A stretch of 64,000 bases of DNA from Antitrichia curtipendula (GCA_951230915.1 OX579635.1:8618001-8682000); one strand, 5' to 3'. Positions 36,784 to 50,967 are shown, numbered from the stretch's first letter. Notes: generated by a model not told the origin, from the letters alone. Numbers and translations: made by a program.

Positions 36784-37336
36784 TTAGTAACGAATGTTGT
36801 GTTCACCTGCAGCTCTAGCTATTGGAGCATCCATGGACTGTCTCACAATCAGTTTATTCCGCTAATAGAGCTTATGCATCAACCCACAAACCGACCACAG
36901 CAGCTACCTAGAACTATATTCGTCATTAATATGGTGCCTACCCTGTGACAGTCAAGTGCTCAATACTCTGAAACCAGGGCTTTCAAGCGCACATCGAGTT
37001 TCGTGGTGGCGGACTGAAATCTTGAGCCCTAAATTCTAGGAAGCTTATTGATATGAGCCTCATCAGATTGGCTCCATTTTTTCTGTTTTTCAGTCGGGAA
37101 CTTGCTCCGGTTCCTCCAAATGGGAGGTTCCTCCGTATGTAATGAAAATCACACTATTGCAACAGCATCCAGTGGTACGTGCTTTCCGGTCTTCGTCAAA
37201 TCTGCGAAGTCAGCTCAGAATCTCATTACGAATTGTCGGTACCTTCCGGATATGAATCACGGAATACACTGTACCCAGCACCACTGTAACACAACGAGAG
37301 TCCCGTGATACAAAATGACAGCTGGGAAAGAAGTTA
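36784..37336. other. Intergenic gap between MITE-like elements
   Basis: No recognised feature. The open frame at 37,102-37,308 (+) has no motif. Confidence 0.5.
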
Positions 37337-37692
37337 GAGCATCACCACCCGTCCTACAAAATGCAAGCCAATTTGCAAGCCGGTCAATCCAATTTGCAAG
37401 CCAAGGAAGATGGGTCTCCCTACCCATGGCCTCTTAAGAGGCCATTGCCACCCAATCGGCTACGTCCACATTCACGGATCAAGTCTTTGTTTGTTGGAAA
37501 AGTGCAAAAGGTGCTTGTCTCATGCGGTTTGCAAGACGCCCCTTTGGCTTGCAAAAGAGACCGGTTTTGCAAGCCACCAGAGGCTTTTGGTTGGGCTTCT
37601 TAACAAGTTCATCCATTATGCAAGACGGGTGGGGCAATTTTGCAAGCCAAAGGCAACAAATCATCCATTTTACAAGACGGATGGGGATGCTC
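37337..37692. mobile_element. MITE with GAGCATC ends and TTA target duplication, 356 bp
   Basis: The left end GAGCATCACCACCCGTCCTA pairs with the right end, whose reverse complement is GAGCATCCCCATCCGTCTTG. TTA lies on both sides (37,334-37,336 and 37,693-37,695). The interior repeats TTTGCAAGCC/GGCTTGCAAA phrases in both orientations. GAGCATCxCCA-type ends are common in plant Tourist/Harbinger-like MITEs. No transposase is present. Confidence 0.82.
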
Positions 37693-37720
37693 TTAGAGGA
37701 GTGACTTGGCCACGCTATAA

Positions 37721-38146
37721 GGGCCGCTTCACACTATGGCTAACCAAGTCGAGAGGCCATGGAAGTGAGAGTCTAAAGAAATGGGCAATAAATAGGTCCT
37801 AAAATTTAGGAATTGGAGCCTTTGGCCGACTATAGTGTGAAGCCTCCAAAAGCCAAGCCCAAAGTCCAAACCTCACTCATGTGTCAATTTTTTCAAGCAA
37901 AAGATAAAAAAACATAAGAAAGGAGTCCAAAATGGCCTTTTTCAAACTCCAATGGCGACAAATAACAAATAACAAAAGGCCATCGCCATGTAGGCATTTG
38001 TTGCCATGTAGGGTGCCACAAGGGCGACGGACTTTGGACTGTGCCATCCTAGTGTGAAGGGCCGAGAGTCTAAATTCTTGGTTCTGTAGAATCTAATTGG
38101 TGGAACCGACGGACTCTCAACTATGCCGCCTAGTGTGAAGTAGCCC
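37721..38146. mobile_element. MITE with GGGCYRCTTCACACTA ends and TAA target duplication, 426 bp
   Basis: The left end GGGCCGCTTCACACTA matches the reverse complement of the right end, GGGCTACTTCACACTA, at 14 of 16 positions. TAA flanks both sides (37,718-37,720 and 38,147-38,149). Longer imperfect pairing continues inward (AAGTCGAGAGGCC / GAGTCCGTCGG side). It lies only 28 bases from the neighbouring MITE. Confidence 0.82.
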
Positions 38147-40763
38147 TAAATCCTGAAGATTGAAATTGGTATTGACAATATTTGACTACCATATCATGAG
38201 AAATGTAACAGGCTCAGACAAATTTATGGTTTTAAAATGAATAACTTTGATTCTCATATCATGAAAATTTTAATATCACAAGTGGATTCATGGTAAGAAA
38301 ACAACAAATTTGATGGATCATATTGTGATGTCGTGAGAATAACTTGACCTTGGAATTCCCGTTGGCCCGACGTTTTGGAGCCAAAAGGAGTGGTGGAAGG
38401 TGGTTTGGAGCGTCGTAGAGTGCATTTGACCCTTGGATGTGAGCTTGGGGTTGTGATGCGGAGTTAATATCTCATTTGGGACCTCAAACGTCCATGACCT
38501 CCACATGGAGCAATGGAAACTCATCTTTTTCAAGTTGAGTCTCCCACGTGATGGAGTGAGAGGCATTTTGCCTCAGAGCTCCGTCCAAGCATGCATTCAT
38601 TCTTCAAGGATGGTGTAGATTTGACTTGTGTAATCTTCGTGAAATTTTTCCAATTTCTTTTGAAATTTTTCTTCACACTAATTACTTGAAAAAGATCACA
38701 TTACATTTATAGGTGAATGTGTAGTGTAATTTGACATCTAAACTAGTTCAAAAACACAATTTAGAATGTTTTTGAGGAGATTTTAGTGTCCTGAAATTGT
38801 TTGGAGAGCTCAAGTTGGAACTCCTTAGTCATGGTTTTAGGGTCCCTAGGCTTTGGAAATAGGTCCCAACCTCATATTAGCAAGTTCGGTGCATTATTGG
38901 CCTTGTTTTAGTGGTAAAAGCTTGTGGGACACTCAAAAAGGACTACTAAGAACTTCCCATGAGTTATATTCCTCCCTTATCTTTGGGGGATGAATAGTGT
39001 CATCTCTCTCCTTCAAATTAGGAGAGCCCAAATAGTGGACATAGAGGAATGTGGTTGTGAAGAGTTTTGAAGGGTTACTTTCACATAGAAGCTTACAATT
39101 TGGAGCGCGGACAACCTCTTGTTGGTGAACCCTCATATTGTCATTGAACTCTTCTTTCTTTTTTTCTTTCACCTCCTGTCTTTCTCCTTCCGATCTGTGT
39201 TGTCTGGCTACAACCAATTGCAAATTTTGATGGGATGGAGGAAAATTGGTGGAGAGGACCTTCTCTATTGAGGTTGTCTTCTATTTTGGCATGTTTGTGT
39301 TGTTGTGTGCTTGTGCACAGCAAATGTTTTTGCGGGTGAGAATCATTGTTGGAGTTTGACGTTGGATTGTTCCGTGCTTGTATGTGTTCATGGCGGTTGT
39401 CTTGGCTCACGCGTCTTTTCATAAGTCTCGCCAATAATCGTAGTCATATTGATTGACTTCTCTGTGCTTGGAACGTGGGGTTTGAGTGAATGGACTTGAG
39501 CCTCAGTTGTGCTCGTCCTTCCCATTCTACACATGTCTTTAGGCATCCCGTCTCGCATCTTGTGCATCTTTTGGATATCCGAGGAAGCTTTTCTTCAAGT
39601 TTTATTGTCTTCAAAGTCGTTGCCGATTTTATACTACTAATTGGTGCGAGGTGGGAATGACGACGGACACCACGAGAGAGTGGAAGAGATGGAGCTAGGA
39701 GTGACAAAGGGGACGAGATGACTAGCAACTACCGGTCACTAGGAAGTTGGTGACATGTTCAACCGGTCATCCATGTTTAGCTACCTGGGTGCTTAAGACT
39801 CCAAAATTTCTATTAAAAAAGGATTTTGTCTAATACATCCTATTGCTAGGCACTTTTCTAAATATAATCCATTCTCGGAGGGGGAGGGAGGCAATGAGCG
39901 ATAGCAGTAGAAAACTACATGCAAACCAATGATAGGGTGCCTAAAAAACATTTGAAAGAAAAATATAATTTGTTTCTATATACTATAGGATACAAAATGT
40001 CATGCCATGTTTTCAAACTACTATAGGATATAGAAAAATAGGTTCAATTGGAAAAAAATTAGACCTAGGATACCCCCTTTTTTATTTATTTATTTGGCCA
40101 AAAGTATTAAATGTTGCTACCTTGTGAGTGACATATTCAAAGTGTTCAATAATTTTATAGACTTTACTAATTTCTACAAAAATTATATTTTTCAAAAATA
40201 AAAGGTAGAAATAAAATCATATTAGTTTTACTATATATTAGAATCATATGGGATTCTTATCATAAATGAAGGTTAGAATAAAAAATATGATTTTGTAATT
40301 TAAATTTGAAAAACATTTTAAAACAAGGAAATTTGAATGAAAAACACGCAATATAGATTTTGACACTTGGAACTTGCAATTGCAATAAGTCTTTCAATTT
40401 TTCAATTTTTTTAGGATTTTAAAATGGTATAGAACTTGAACTTGTTGAGCATCATTTTTTTTAGTTTAAAATGCATACCAATAATGGATATTGAAAAAGT
40501 TACAATCAAGATTGACCACAATGTATTCACTTTTGGGATGCATGGACCTTAAAGGGTTGCGTGAATGATATAAATGATTCTATCTATTGTAAACTACTCC
40601 CCAAAAATTGCCCATTCATTCTATGAGGGGGCTCTGGTCCGCAATCAGATCGTAATGCCCACTAATATGCAGTTTTGCCCACATAATTGGGCATTATGAT
40701 TTTTTCATCCAACATCCAATTTTCATCCTAAAAGTTCATCCTACTCTATTAATTTGATGGCAC
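38147..40763. other. Unassigned repeat-like and AT-rich sequence
   Basis: Positions 38,320-39,780 are of moderate GC and read like non-coding retroelement or LTR sequence, but no second copy, primer-binding site or coding domain is visible here, so this is only an impression. Overlapping open frames on the minus strand (38,933-39,728) have no motif. Positions 39,780-40,760 are AT-rich with nothing recognised. Confidence 0.3.
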
Positions 40764-41030
40764 TACACTAATGATGGAAAATAGTGTTGGCAACACTAAT
40801 TACGAAGCACAACACTAAATGTCAACAATCATGTTACTGTTATCAACACTAAATGTCAACATAGACACTATTTGTCAACAACCAAATATCAATTTTTTAC
40901 AAGTTGGCATTTAGTGTTACCTATTATTTCATCAAATTGCAATGAAAAAAATACAAATCTAAACATATAAATGCCTATCCAAATGAGTACTTTATTAAAT
41001 AGATAATTTTAACATTAAATGTCAACTGAT
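40764..41030. mobile_element. Possible terminal part of a CACTA-like element
   Basis: CACTACACTAATGATGG at 40,765 is followed by many copies of CAACACTAAATGTCAACA in both orientations, up to ACATTAAATGTCAACTG near 41,025. This dense subterminal repetition resembles CACTA ends. No convincing opposite end or target duplication is found in the window, so it may be a fragment. Confidence 0.4.
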
Positions 41031-43500
41031 TGAAGTTTAGAGTGGGTGGGGTAAAAAGTGCAAGTAACGCTATTTACAACATAACACCAAATACCATCAT
41101 TAGCGGCGTCGTTGGGGGTTGCTTGATAGAAATGCGCCTCCTCGTCGGGCTCCGCCCTCCCCGTCGACGCATTTTTCCCCGCAATCCCCTTCTCCGCCCT
41201 ATAGATAACGAGAAGCTTACAAGGCCGATAATGCTGAACTCTGTGTGGGCGAGTAGGTGTTCGAAAATTTTGAGGAAATTTGCAAATTTGCAGCCATGCG
41301 AAGTGTGGCATCACATGTCAAATAAATTTAGGGTTTGATTGCTCGCGTAGAGTATTTTCGAATGCTTTTGCGATTAGGTGATACACTTTCACGATCTTGG
41401 AAGCCAATTTAGGAGAGCTCTGTCAATGTGCTACTGATCGCGAAATTGACAATTGTATTCTGGGATAAATAAATTGCTCAGTGGTCACGTGCATTCCATT
41501 TTGGATTTACAGATTCTCTTCTTGCTCGAGTGTATTCGGTGTCCGATAAATGTGCGGAATGAGTAAGAATTCAACCTCCATATATGCCCTCCGCCATGGT
41601 TACGAGGACCAAATTTCTATGGAAGATCATCTGACATCGACGCTACAGCTTGAATTCCTTCCAAGTGCCGGTTCGGCTTGTGAGTGCAGATTTTCCTTCG
41701 TTAGTGCGAGAGATGTAATTAATCGGAGTGGTTTCAGAATGTGGCTGAGTGCGTGGTAAGCCGCTTTCGTATATTGTGAGACATTGCTGCACTTCTTCTA
41801 AATATATATATATAGTGCACAAGAGAAACGGGATGGGCTTTTTAGGGTTTCAGGGGTCCAGTCGTGGAAAGAGGGTTACGTTGTTCTCATGTACTGGTGG
41901 TGGACGAAGGATCAGCAGTCAGGGAGAAGGTCATTGCGTTCAGTAAACGCTTAGTTCAGACTAACCAGAGGCAGGTTCATCTTGACTAGGGAAAGGTGCG
42001 TTCTCACTGATCAATTACGGGGATAGACTTTTCATATCTTAGAAGTTACCTCTTGGGCTCCTCCTCCTTTCCCACATTCCTATTCCTATTCCCTCTCCCG
42101 ATCGACCAACATTCTCTACCTTCGTGATCTTGACGATTTCCACTCTCTTTGATGGCTCCTTGCCAATTTCTCATCTCTCATGCTTGCGCATTTCACATGG
42201 CAGGAAAATGCTGGGATTCCTCATGAGGACGGCGTCTGCGGGCGGCATACACACCATCAAGTTGTCACAACAAGGTGAGTTGACACAGCTATAAATCACT
42301 GCTACCGACGTTTTCCTAATTGATTATTCGCTAACACGCAATAGTTCTTAACCGGCCAACGAAATTAAGGCTACGTTGTTGTCGGACTCGAAGACCAAAT
42401 GCATGCCTTTGCTTCGTTGACGCTAATGACCCCCCCCTACCCTGTTCAAATATGATGATGGAATAATAGCATAAAACTAAACATTGGAATGTTGTTTCGA
42501 CCTCCCAGTTCGTTGAACAGCACATCCCAATGTTGTTTCAATAGAGTCTTTCAACAGTGGGTTTGCGCTAGTGTGAAGAAACAAGAAGAAACGGGATTTA
42601 CGAGCAGTTGTGCTTTTCGGGTGGCAGTGTTTCTTTTAGTGGCCACCAAAAGCAGGGGTCACCTGCTTATGGCGTAGGTGACTCCTGATTTTTTGACCAC
42701 TAAGTGAGACACTTTCGTGTGACCATTTCCTTTCTTTGATGATGTGAGTTAAATGACAAAGCAGGAATTTGCATATTGAAATTGTGGGCAGCACTAGACA
42801 CATACGCTTTGTTTATCATGAATTTACTTCCGAAGTGCCTCTGTGGCCACAAGTGGTCGATTTCACATCTGAAGGGGTTGAAATGAATCAATTTTGAAGT
42901 CTTAAGGAAGATATCCAATTTACCAATACAAAGGAAAAATCGTTCCCTACATTTTTTGATGGTAGGAGCATGTTCTAAGTTTTAATGAAATTGGCCAGAA
43001 GCTTCCAGAGAGGACTTTTAATTCTTAGTTCAGGCGCAAAGATCAACATTTTCAGAATGATGGACCTCCATTTCTGAGCAATGTCTTGCCTATCTTGATT
43101 GAATTGAGGCTGCTTCCTCATGTTCGGGAAGTCCTCTTCGCTAATTGATCTAGGTCGGTCTGCAGGCAGAGATCCCGATTGGAGTTGGGGTGCGGTTTTT
43201 CACTCGAGACGTGTGTAGCTGCTTAGCACCTGCATCATGTGTGGGAAGGAAGCATTCATCGCCATTTTTAAGAGGAAAAGAGATCCGAATATGCCGAGGA
43301 ACCCGACACGATCCATGCTAGGCCGAATCCATTTCCCCTTCAAGAAAGAAGGAAGGGAGCCTGTCTCGAGCCCTGGGTCCCGAGCCGGCTCACGACCGGT
43401 TTCCCGAACCATGTCACGAGCGGCCTCCCGGTGACATGGGAATTAAAATGATGTCAGTAGCTAGCCTGGTAGAATTTTTGGTTCAGAGTATGGAATGCCT
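41031..43500 (+). other. GC-richer island with unassigned exon-like segments
   Basis: The base composition is clearly richer in G+C than the flanks. Exon-like pieces include an ATG frame from 41,550 running to a GTAAG at 41,756; a segment at 42,203-42,274 preceded by ACATGGCAG and followed by GTGAGT; and a segment after CTGCAG at 43,165 leading into repetitive CGAGCCGGCTCACGACC sequence near 43,375-43,430. None encodes a recognised protein. It could be a decayed gene, an unrecognised lineage-specific gene or a non-coding RNA. Confidence 0.3.
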
Positions 43501-44219
43501 GCAAAAGCCAAAAATCTTGAATCGGCATTTCTAGAGGCTGGGTCACTCTGATGATGGCGATGGACATTCTCCTTCAGTACGTCTTATGCAAGGGTAGAAT
43601 TGTGCCTGCCGCGGACGATTGTTTGGAAAATTCCTTTGATGGAAAAATGTCCAGATCTATAGTTTTTGACGGTCAACTGGATCTGTAATTTGATCATAAG
43701 ATGTGTTGATTGTTCACATGTACGTGCAACTCATGAAGTTTCATTTGTTAACAGAGTCGTGATGGAAGCACTGCGAGTTGTGTGAACTCTGGCAATGATT
43801 GAAGGTACACAACAGTCCTGGACCCATTTTTGACCTGAAAGGTTTGATTGCTGATCTCACATGCGTCTGGAGATCTTCACACTTCCAGATAGCAATGAAT
43901 TAGCCAAAACTTCATGTCACGACCACGGCCATGTCATGAATGCGCACGGTTGTTTTTGCTACCCAAGAATCAGTTGTTTTTGGGGGGTTTTGGACCAATG
44001 TTTATGTGGTCTTTCTTTCAAGAAGGTTCTGAGTTTTCTAGCTCCTCCATTTTGAGGGGCTTGGATTGAAGGAGGCCAATTTTGAGTATGCAATTTTGTG
44101 TATATAATTTTTGTATGTTTTGACTTTGCACAACAAATGAAATGAGGTTTTGGAAACATTGTGGTAGTGGTGTGTAAGGCCATACTTGTAGTGGGTAGAT
44201 TCTTACAAAGGTAATTTTG

Positions 44220-44420
44220 GTCGGATGTTCATGAAATCTTGATACAAAGTGTGAACATGTCCACCCTAAGTGGTAATTTAATTATTTTTCCGATCGGGTG
44301 CCCATATCAAAAGTTATGCTGCCCTAAACTTTTTTAGCAACTTAGGAAACTTTGGGAAACTTTTGCAGAACTCTTCCTTTAATTTTGAAATTTGGCAACT
44401 AGGAGGAATTAAAGGTTGTT
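44220..44420. repeat. Dispersed-repeat block shared with about 8,110-8,290
   Basis: GGTCGGATGTTCATGAAATC, AAAGTGTGAACATGTCCACC, ATCGGGTGCCCATATCA and AACTCTTCCTTTAATTTTGA match the earlier block in the same order with moderate divergence. No gene. Confidence 0.6.
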
Positions 44421-44599
44421 GGCCCTATCAAGCAAGGTTGAAAAAACACTTTTTTTCTAACTTCAAACGTTACACTCTTTCAATCCATGTGGTCAAATTT
44501 TTTGAATTTTTTTTTCACACATTCCCATAGTAGTCTAATACAAATTTGTACAATTGAATTTTGAAAAAAAAAAAATTCCATTTTTTTCTCATTGCCCTG

Positions 44600-46100
44600 A
44601 AAAGTGGCTATTGTATACAATTTCTGCTCAAAATATACCTTGGTCCTTTAGGGGTTAAACACATTTACCTAATTTTTTTCCTATATGCTTGAAGCTACTC
44701 ACTTTTTGTTTAGGCAATCTTGGACATTAAATTACCTAAAAAAAACACTACCAAGAACTGTCAAGATTTTCTTGATTCTGTCAATGAAATGTCAACTTCA
44801 AAATTCAGAATGTATGATTGTTGCTCACATATCAATACCAAACTATTGTGTCTCCAATTTGTAATGAGTCTTGATTGCAAAGGTGAGGGAGTCATATTTT
44901 TGAAGGTTTTGATTGGTTGAAATCTTTGGAAAGTGAATTTTTACCATGAAATGAGAGGGCTCGGGTCTCCAAGAAGGTCTAATGACGTAGAGTGCACTTT
45001 TTTTCTATGAGGCATCAAAAATCCTCAAAACTTGAGCTTCTAAAATTGTTGTAGGATTCAAAATTCACATCCTGTAAGAGAATTATTATCAAAGTAGCCC
45101 AAAATTCCGAGATCTTTGATGAAAAGTACTATTTTTTATATTTAACCTCTAAAGGACCAAGACCTTTTATCTTCCAAAAAAACACTCAAAACTGCCATTT
45201 CTATAGGAAAGAGTAAAAAAAACTGAAAATTGTTTTCTTTGCACATCTAACCATAGAATCTTATACCTTACTAGTATGAGAATGTGAGGAAAAAAATTCT
45301 GAAATTTTGACAGTTTAGATTGCAAGATATCTGCGTTTAAAGTGGAAAAAAAAAGTTTTTCAGCACATTGTGGGACTAGATTACTTGACTTTGAACCTTC
45401 TTAACTTTAATTTTTTGCTCTACAAAGTTTTGAGCTTTAAATTTTTATGGTGGAGAATTGAGCTGAGAATCTAGGGAAAAAAATTCAAAAAAACTTAATT
45501 TTCATACTTAAAGAAACTGTTAAGTAAAAATAGATACAAGATAGAATGTAAATCTAAATTATTAATATCTCTAAAATGGAATTAAAATGCACTAACCCTA
45601 TTGGTGAGATTGTTCTAGCAAAAAAACTAAACCATGTCAAATTTCTTCTTCTTTTTAATATTGAAAATTGCATTCAAAAATGGATCCTACAAGTTATTTT
45701 TTCAAGAAGATGCTCTAATTGTCTGAAAAAGAAGATTGTCCATGACTTTCTCATAACAAATCCAAATGGAATGAATCATAAATTTTCTAAATATATTAAA
45801 TATATTAATAGAATATAAAAAGATATCTATTAAAAAATTTGAATTCTTTTTTGCTAAACCCTCTTCCCCTTGAAGTTGACCCCTTCTCCCTCCCCCCTCC
45901 CCCCCTTTCCATTGTTTTGAGCATAACTTTTGTTCCCAAGCACCAATTGAAAAAATAATTATATAACTATGAAGCTAATCAGTTTTTCTATCTTCAAAAA
46001 AAGTTATAATAAATTAGGACAAAAAATAAGACCGTAGGTACTTGTCCAAAATCCTACTTGTCTCCCCAAAAGACAAATGTTCTTTTAGGGGTTAAATTAA
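44600..46100. repeat. Copies of the TTAACCCCTAAAGGACC repeat family
   Basis: CCTTTAGGGGTTAAAC at 44,648 ends one unit. TTAACCTCTAAAGGACCAAG at 45,142 begins another that runs past AACACTCAAAACTGCCATTT, ATCTAACCATAGAATCTTAT and GGTGAGATTGTTCTAGCAAA to TTCTTTTAGGGGTTAAATT near 46,100, about 0.95 kb. The same landmarks in the same order occur at 52,493-53,340 and, reversed, at 54,560-55,275 and 59,340-59,555. Confidence 0.75.
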
Positions 46101-49100
46101 ATAAACTAATAAATTCTTATAATTTGGAATTAAAATATTTGTTTAAATTTCATATAAATTTGTGAAAATTTTAATTATGATTATTAAAATCAAAGATTTA
46201 TAAAATTGATACATATTATAGAACATATCAAATTATTCCAAAATTTCTCCCATGGTGAACGTGTCAATGAAAAGCAATAACAAAAAATATAAGCATTCAA
46301 TTTATTTTCTATGCCATGAATATCACTAGTTGTGACTATAACTCAAATTTCTACTATCATGTTTGAATTAGATATTTTATAATTGGCTAATTTGAATTCA
46401 ATATTTGTTAATAATTAAAAATAAAGATATTATAATTGTTAGTGTTTTCAAATGCAAAAATGAAAAGTGAATTTATGACAACTATTTCAAAGTTCATTGT
46501 CATTGTGTAAGGAATCTGTGTCAATTATAAGTTGTATGACAATGATTAAAAATTAATTATCATAATGCAACAAGTTTCTTTTGCTATCTAGTAAAGAGAT
46601 TTGAGATTGGAATTAATTTAGCCATTTTTTGAAGTGACCTTTGGGATTTTTGTGTTGACATATATAGGGTCTACTTTGCAACTATAGGGGGCATTTGAGA
46701 CATTATAATTAAAAACTGAATCATGACCAAAATGATAAAATGAAGCCAAGACAAAAATAATAGGACTTTGAATTGACAAGACTAGAATTGGAATCCATAG
46801 TGTCTTTCTAAGTTAGGGAGTTCAACAAATTTTGAAGGAATTTATGCAAACCTTTGGAATTAAAATAAAAAGAAGCTGAAAGTTTTTTTTGAGGCAATCA
46901 AGTGGGGTTCTAATCTTTGAGGACAAACATAGGGTTCAAGGTTTGCTATTAGTCAACATACACTTCTAAAGCTTGCTATAACGAGTTCACAGTTGTCAAA
47001 CTTCCACGCCAACTGAAGTCTATAGGCTTATAACCTTCAAAAGATGAGCCTGCAATCTCTTTTTAAAACTTCACTAGAGCTCCATTGCTCTTCGCACTAC
47101 CGATAATATCAAACTAAAGTTTTGTGGGTTGCATTTTAAGATCAAAAGACCTTGGTAATGAAAATTTTCATATAATATTAGAGTCTCCAAATCATTAGAT
47201 TTCTATTGGTAATCAATTTTTCATATTACAAAAACTTTGAACTTTGCAAAGGGCTATTTGATCTTCATTTTCGGCCCCCTAGCAGTGCAAATAAATATTT
47301 AAAAATATTTTTGAAATGACCAATCTGATGTGGCACTAATAGTGTCCTGTCAGATTCCTAATTTTGATTTTTTTGATTTTTTCCCCCTATAATTGCATTG
47401 CTGTCATACAATCTCACGGCTTCCTGCAGGGCCAAATTTTTTTCTAACGTTGATATTATTTGGCTATTAATTTTTAAATCTACTTAAAATATTAAATATT
47501 TTCTAAATTATTGACCAACAATTTGGATAAATGAACTAAACCATGGAGTGTTGATTTTCTAATTTTCAAATGACACAATAAAAAAAGTTTGCACCATAAA
47601 GTTGTGCATTGTAATATAAACCTATGGAGAGAATTTCAGATTTTTTGAGTATATATTACATTTGATGAGAATTTTTTACTTTTTATTTAGAAATTTAATG
47701 TAATTTCAAATTTTTCCAAAAATAATGCAATGTGAAATGTTTACCACTAATAGAAAATATATGATTACATCTTTGAAAAATAAATACAAAAAATCACATT
47801 CATAGGTGCTTGCAAAATAGGCTTAGTTATACTTGAAAATATACTTAGTCATAGACTTGTCCTTTGAGGATTAAAAAACTCTAGATTTCAATTGACATGG
47901 AAGTCTTGAAAATTATAAACTCATGACGTTGGACTCTGAAAGTATTTGTTGACCAATAATAAAAGTTGAACTCTATATTTGTCAATATACAACTTCTAAA
48001 GATCTAGGATTTGAACCCCAATGGTTGCAAAGTGAATCCTTTTAATTTAATTTAACTTTTTATCCAAATTCCAATCCAAAGTTTTATAGCTTTAGTTTCA
48101 ATAAATTAATTGGACTCCAAAGTTATTCTTATTGGTTTCCTCCAAAAACTTTTTGAACTCCCTCAACTAAAAACAAACTAAACTTCCAAACTCCCTCTTT
48201 ACACAGTCGACCCTTTCAACTCTCATATTTATTTATTTTTCATTCCAAATTCTATAGGCTTTCATTTGAATAATTAATTGAAATTCAAAGGGTTCCATTG
48301 GTTCCCTCAAAAAAATTCAAACTACCTCATTTGAAAAGACAATCTATCTTATAGGCTTCAATTTTACTTGTGCAACTTCAAAACTCTATTATTTTCAAAC
48401 GAACACTATGATCTTTAAATGAAACCTATATTTGTCAATACAAAAAATCCAAAGGTCACTCCAAAAATTGTCTAAACCAACCTAAAGGTCGTCAATGGAA
48501 TTTTATAGCAATTTGACCTTTGTTCTATAACCAAAGAATGCTCATTTTTAAAATTTTAGATTGATATTATAAAAAAAGAAGGTTATACCATGATATTCTA
48601 CACTATATTATAAATCTATGGATAAATTTTTACATTTTTTAAGCATGAATTGAATTTCATATGAATTTTTTCTCTTTTTATTCAAAAATTCAAGGTAATT
48701 TCCAAAAAATTCCAAAGAAATGCAAAATTTGTATAACTATAGAAGTCATGTAATCACATCTCTCTCTCGCTATCACATTTATAGATACTTTCAAATGAAG
48801 TTTGAAAAAATGGTAATAGGCTTGTCCTTTGAGGACTATAAGTTTTTTGACATAAACTCAATATGGTAGATTTTGGAGTTTATGTTGACCAAAGTACTTC
48901 AAATTCTTTCAATCTTTTCTATGACCATCCTAAAATCATAATCATGTAATAAATATGAAGTTAAAGGATATAACGCATAAATTATTATGAGCAATTTACT
49001 TGAGGTTCATCTATACATAATCTTAACTCTAGAAAACCAAATTTTGCATAGAAACTTGAGTAAAATAAATTATAATTTTTTCTACGAATTATTTTTAAAA

Positions 49101-50967
49101 TTTTAAAACTGATATTGGATGACTAAATACCAATTTAAAATACCTAAAAATAATATAATTCTAAGATTTCATTTATTTTCAAAGTTTTTCAACATCAAAA
49201 TGTGGTGCCTTTGGCATTAAAGGTATTGAAAACATTGTAGCTTCCAAGGTGTTCTATCATAGATGTTTATTTGTCCATCTATTAAATTGCTAAATTCTAA
49301 ATGGTCAACCATTCTCCAAATAGGTGGTTAGTTCTTTAAACTTGATTCATCTATTAGATATTTATTGAAGAAGATTTAAGGAAGATTGTGTAATATATCA
49401 ATGTAAAGAATAAACTACTCTACATAAATAAATGGCATAAAATTTTGGAAGATGTACTACCACATGTGTTACTCCTTATATATTATGATTTTTAAAACTT
49501 AATTTATTAGATTTGGTTTTACATTCATTTAAATAGGAGCTAAAAATACCTTCTATAGAAGATTTAGTATTCAACAATGTGTGTAATATTCAATCAATTT
49601 GTCTTCAAGAATAAATGATTTTTTTTGGCAATTTTTGTTACTTTTTCTTTACTTGAATATGAACAATGAAATTGATATTTTATGAATTTGAGACAAACTA
49701 ATGAAATGAAGTTTATCACGTCCTGTTTTTATTCCAGTTAATTTTTTTGAATAATTTCTCCCAATCAAATTTTTTATTGCAATTTAAACTTTGAGCCTTT
49801 AATCATAGAATGTTGATTTTTTACTTTTAAAATTACATGGTAAATTGATTTGCACCACAATGTTTTCCACTACAATGTATTTTTTTTTGAAAAATTTCAG
49901 GTTTTGTAAGCATATTTTGTATTTGATATGATTTTTTTTTCAATTCTTCATAAAAAATTCACATTAATTTCAAATTTCTACAAAAAAAGAATTAAAAATT
50001 TGTAACTTACAAAAGACATATGTAAAAAATTTCATCCATAATTAGTGTACAATTGCAAATGGAGTATAGAAAGAGATTGATTTTGATGTTTGAAAAAATG
50101 ATTTTCAGGGTTGAAAACTTTAAAAAATTCACATTTTATCATTTCATAAAAACATCCAAAATTTCAAGATGTCACCACTTAGTTCTTGCCAACAAATCAC
50201 CATGTATTACATCTGTCTAGTGGTGTATTTATCAATGATGTTATCAATTGATTATAATCTAATATTCATGATTCAAATTAATCTAATTAATATTGTTAAT
50301 ATAAACAACCCTCATAAATCAATCGTTTATCAAGATCTAATCTCACCCATATTAAATATCAATTAAGAACTTGATTGAATATTCATAATTAATATAGTCT
50401 ATAAAAAATATTTCAAATGAAGTAAAAAAGAGGAGGTATAATTGTCATTCTAGCAACTAATATGATACAACTTTCAAAGCAATATTTGATTATGGACAAT
50501 ATTTATCAAAGGTGCCATTAGATCTCATCTTGAATTATGTTATTATATATTGGCCCAGTCATACCTATTCCTTCCCTTTGTTATGTAGCATTTGTTTTAT
50601 CAAGTGATAATTTGGTGCCACAATGATTTTTCATTATTTTATAATTCATATATTTAACTTATAGTAGCTAGCATAAATAGTCTTACAATGAAAGCTAATT
50701 CTAAGAATTTGCTACCATTCCTACATAATATATCAAAAAATTGAAAATAAAAGACTATAAGAGCATATAGTTACAAGAATGATGTAGCACAACCTTTGAA
50801 GTTGATATACAAACCCAAAAAATTTAACTTAATTTAAATATGCAACTAGAATGTACAATTTTTTTTGCAAAAATTGATAACCTTGTACAATACTTGTAGA
50901 AAATAAAAGTATAAGCTACAAAATGACTTCACAACCCAAAGATGCAACTTCTAAGCATTCAAGATGA
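46101..50967. other. AT-rich gene desert
   Basis: Nearly 5 kb with strong A+T bias and no open frame worth naming. Fragments such as TTGTCCTTTGAGGA near 47,862 and 48,825 suggest very old copies of the neighbouring repeat family. Nothing else recognised. Confidence 0.5.

Noticed and set aside
38326..39780. Solo LTR of a retrotransposon
   Set aside because: No second copy, target duplication, primer-binding site or coding domain is visible in the window; kept only as unassigned sequence.
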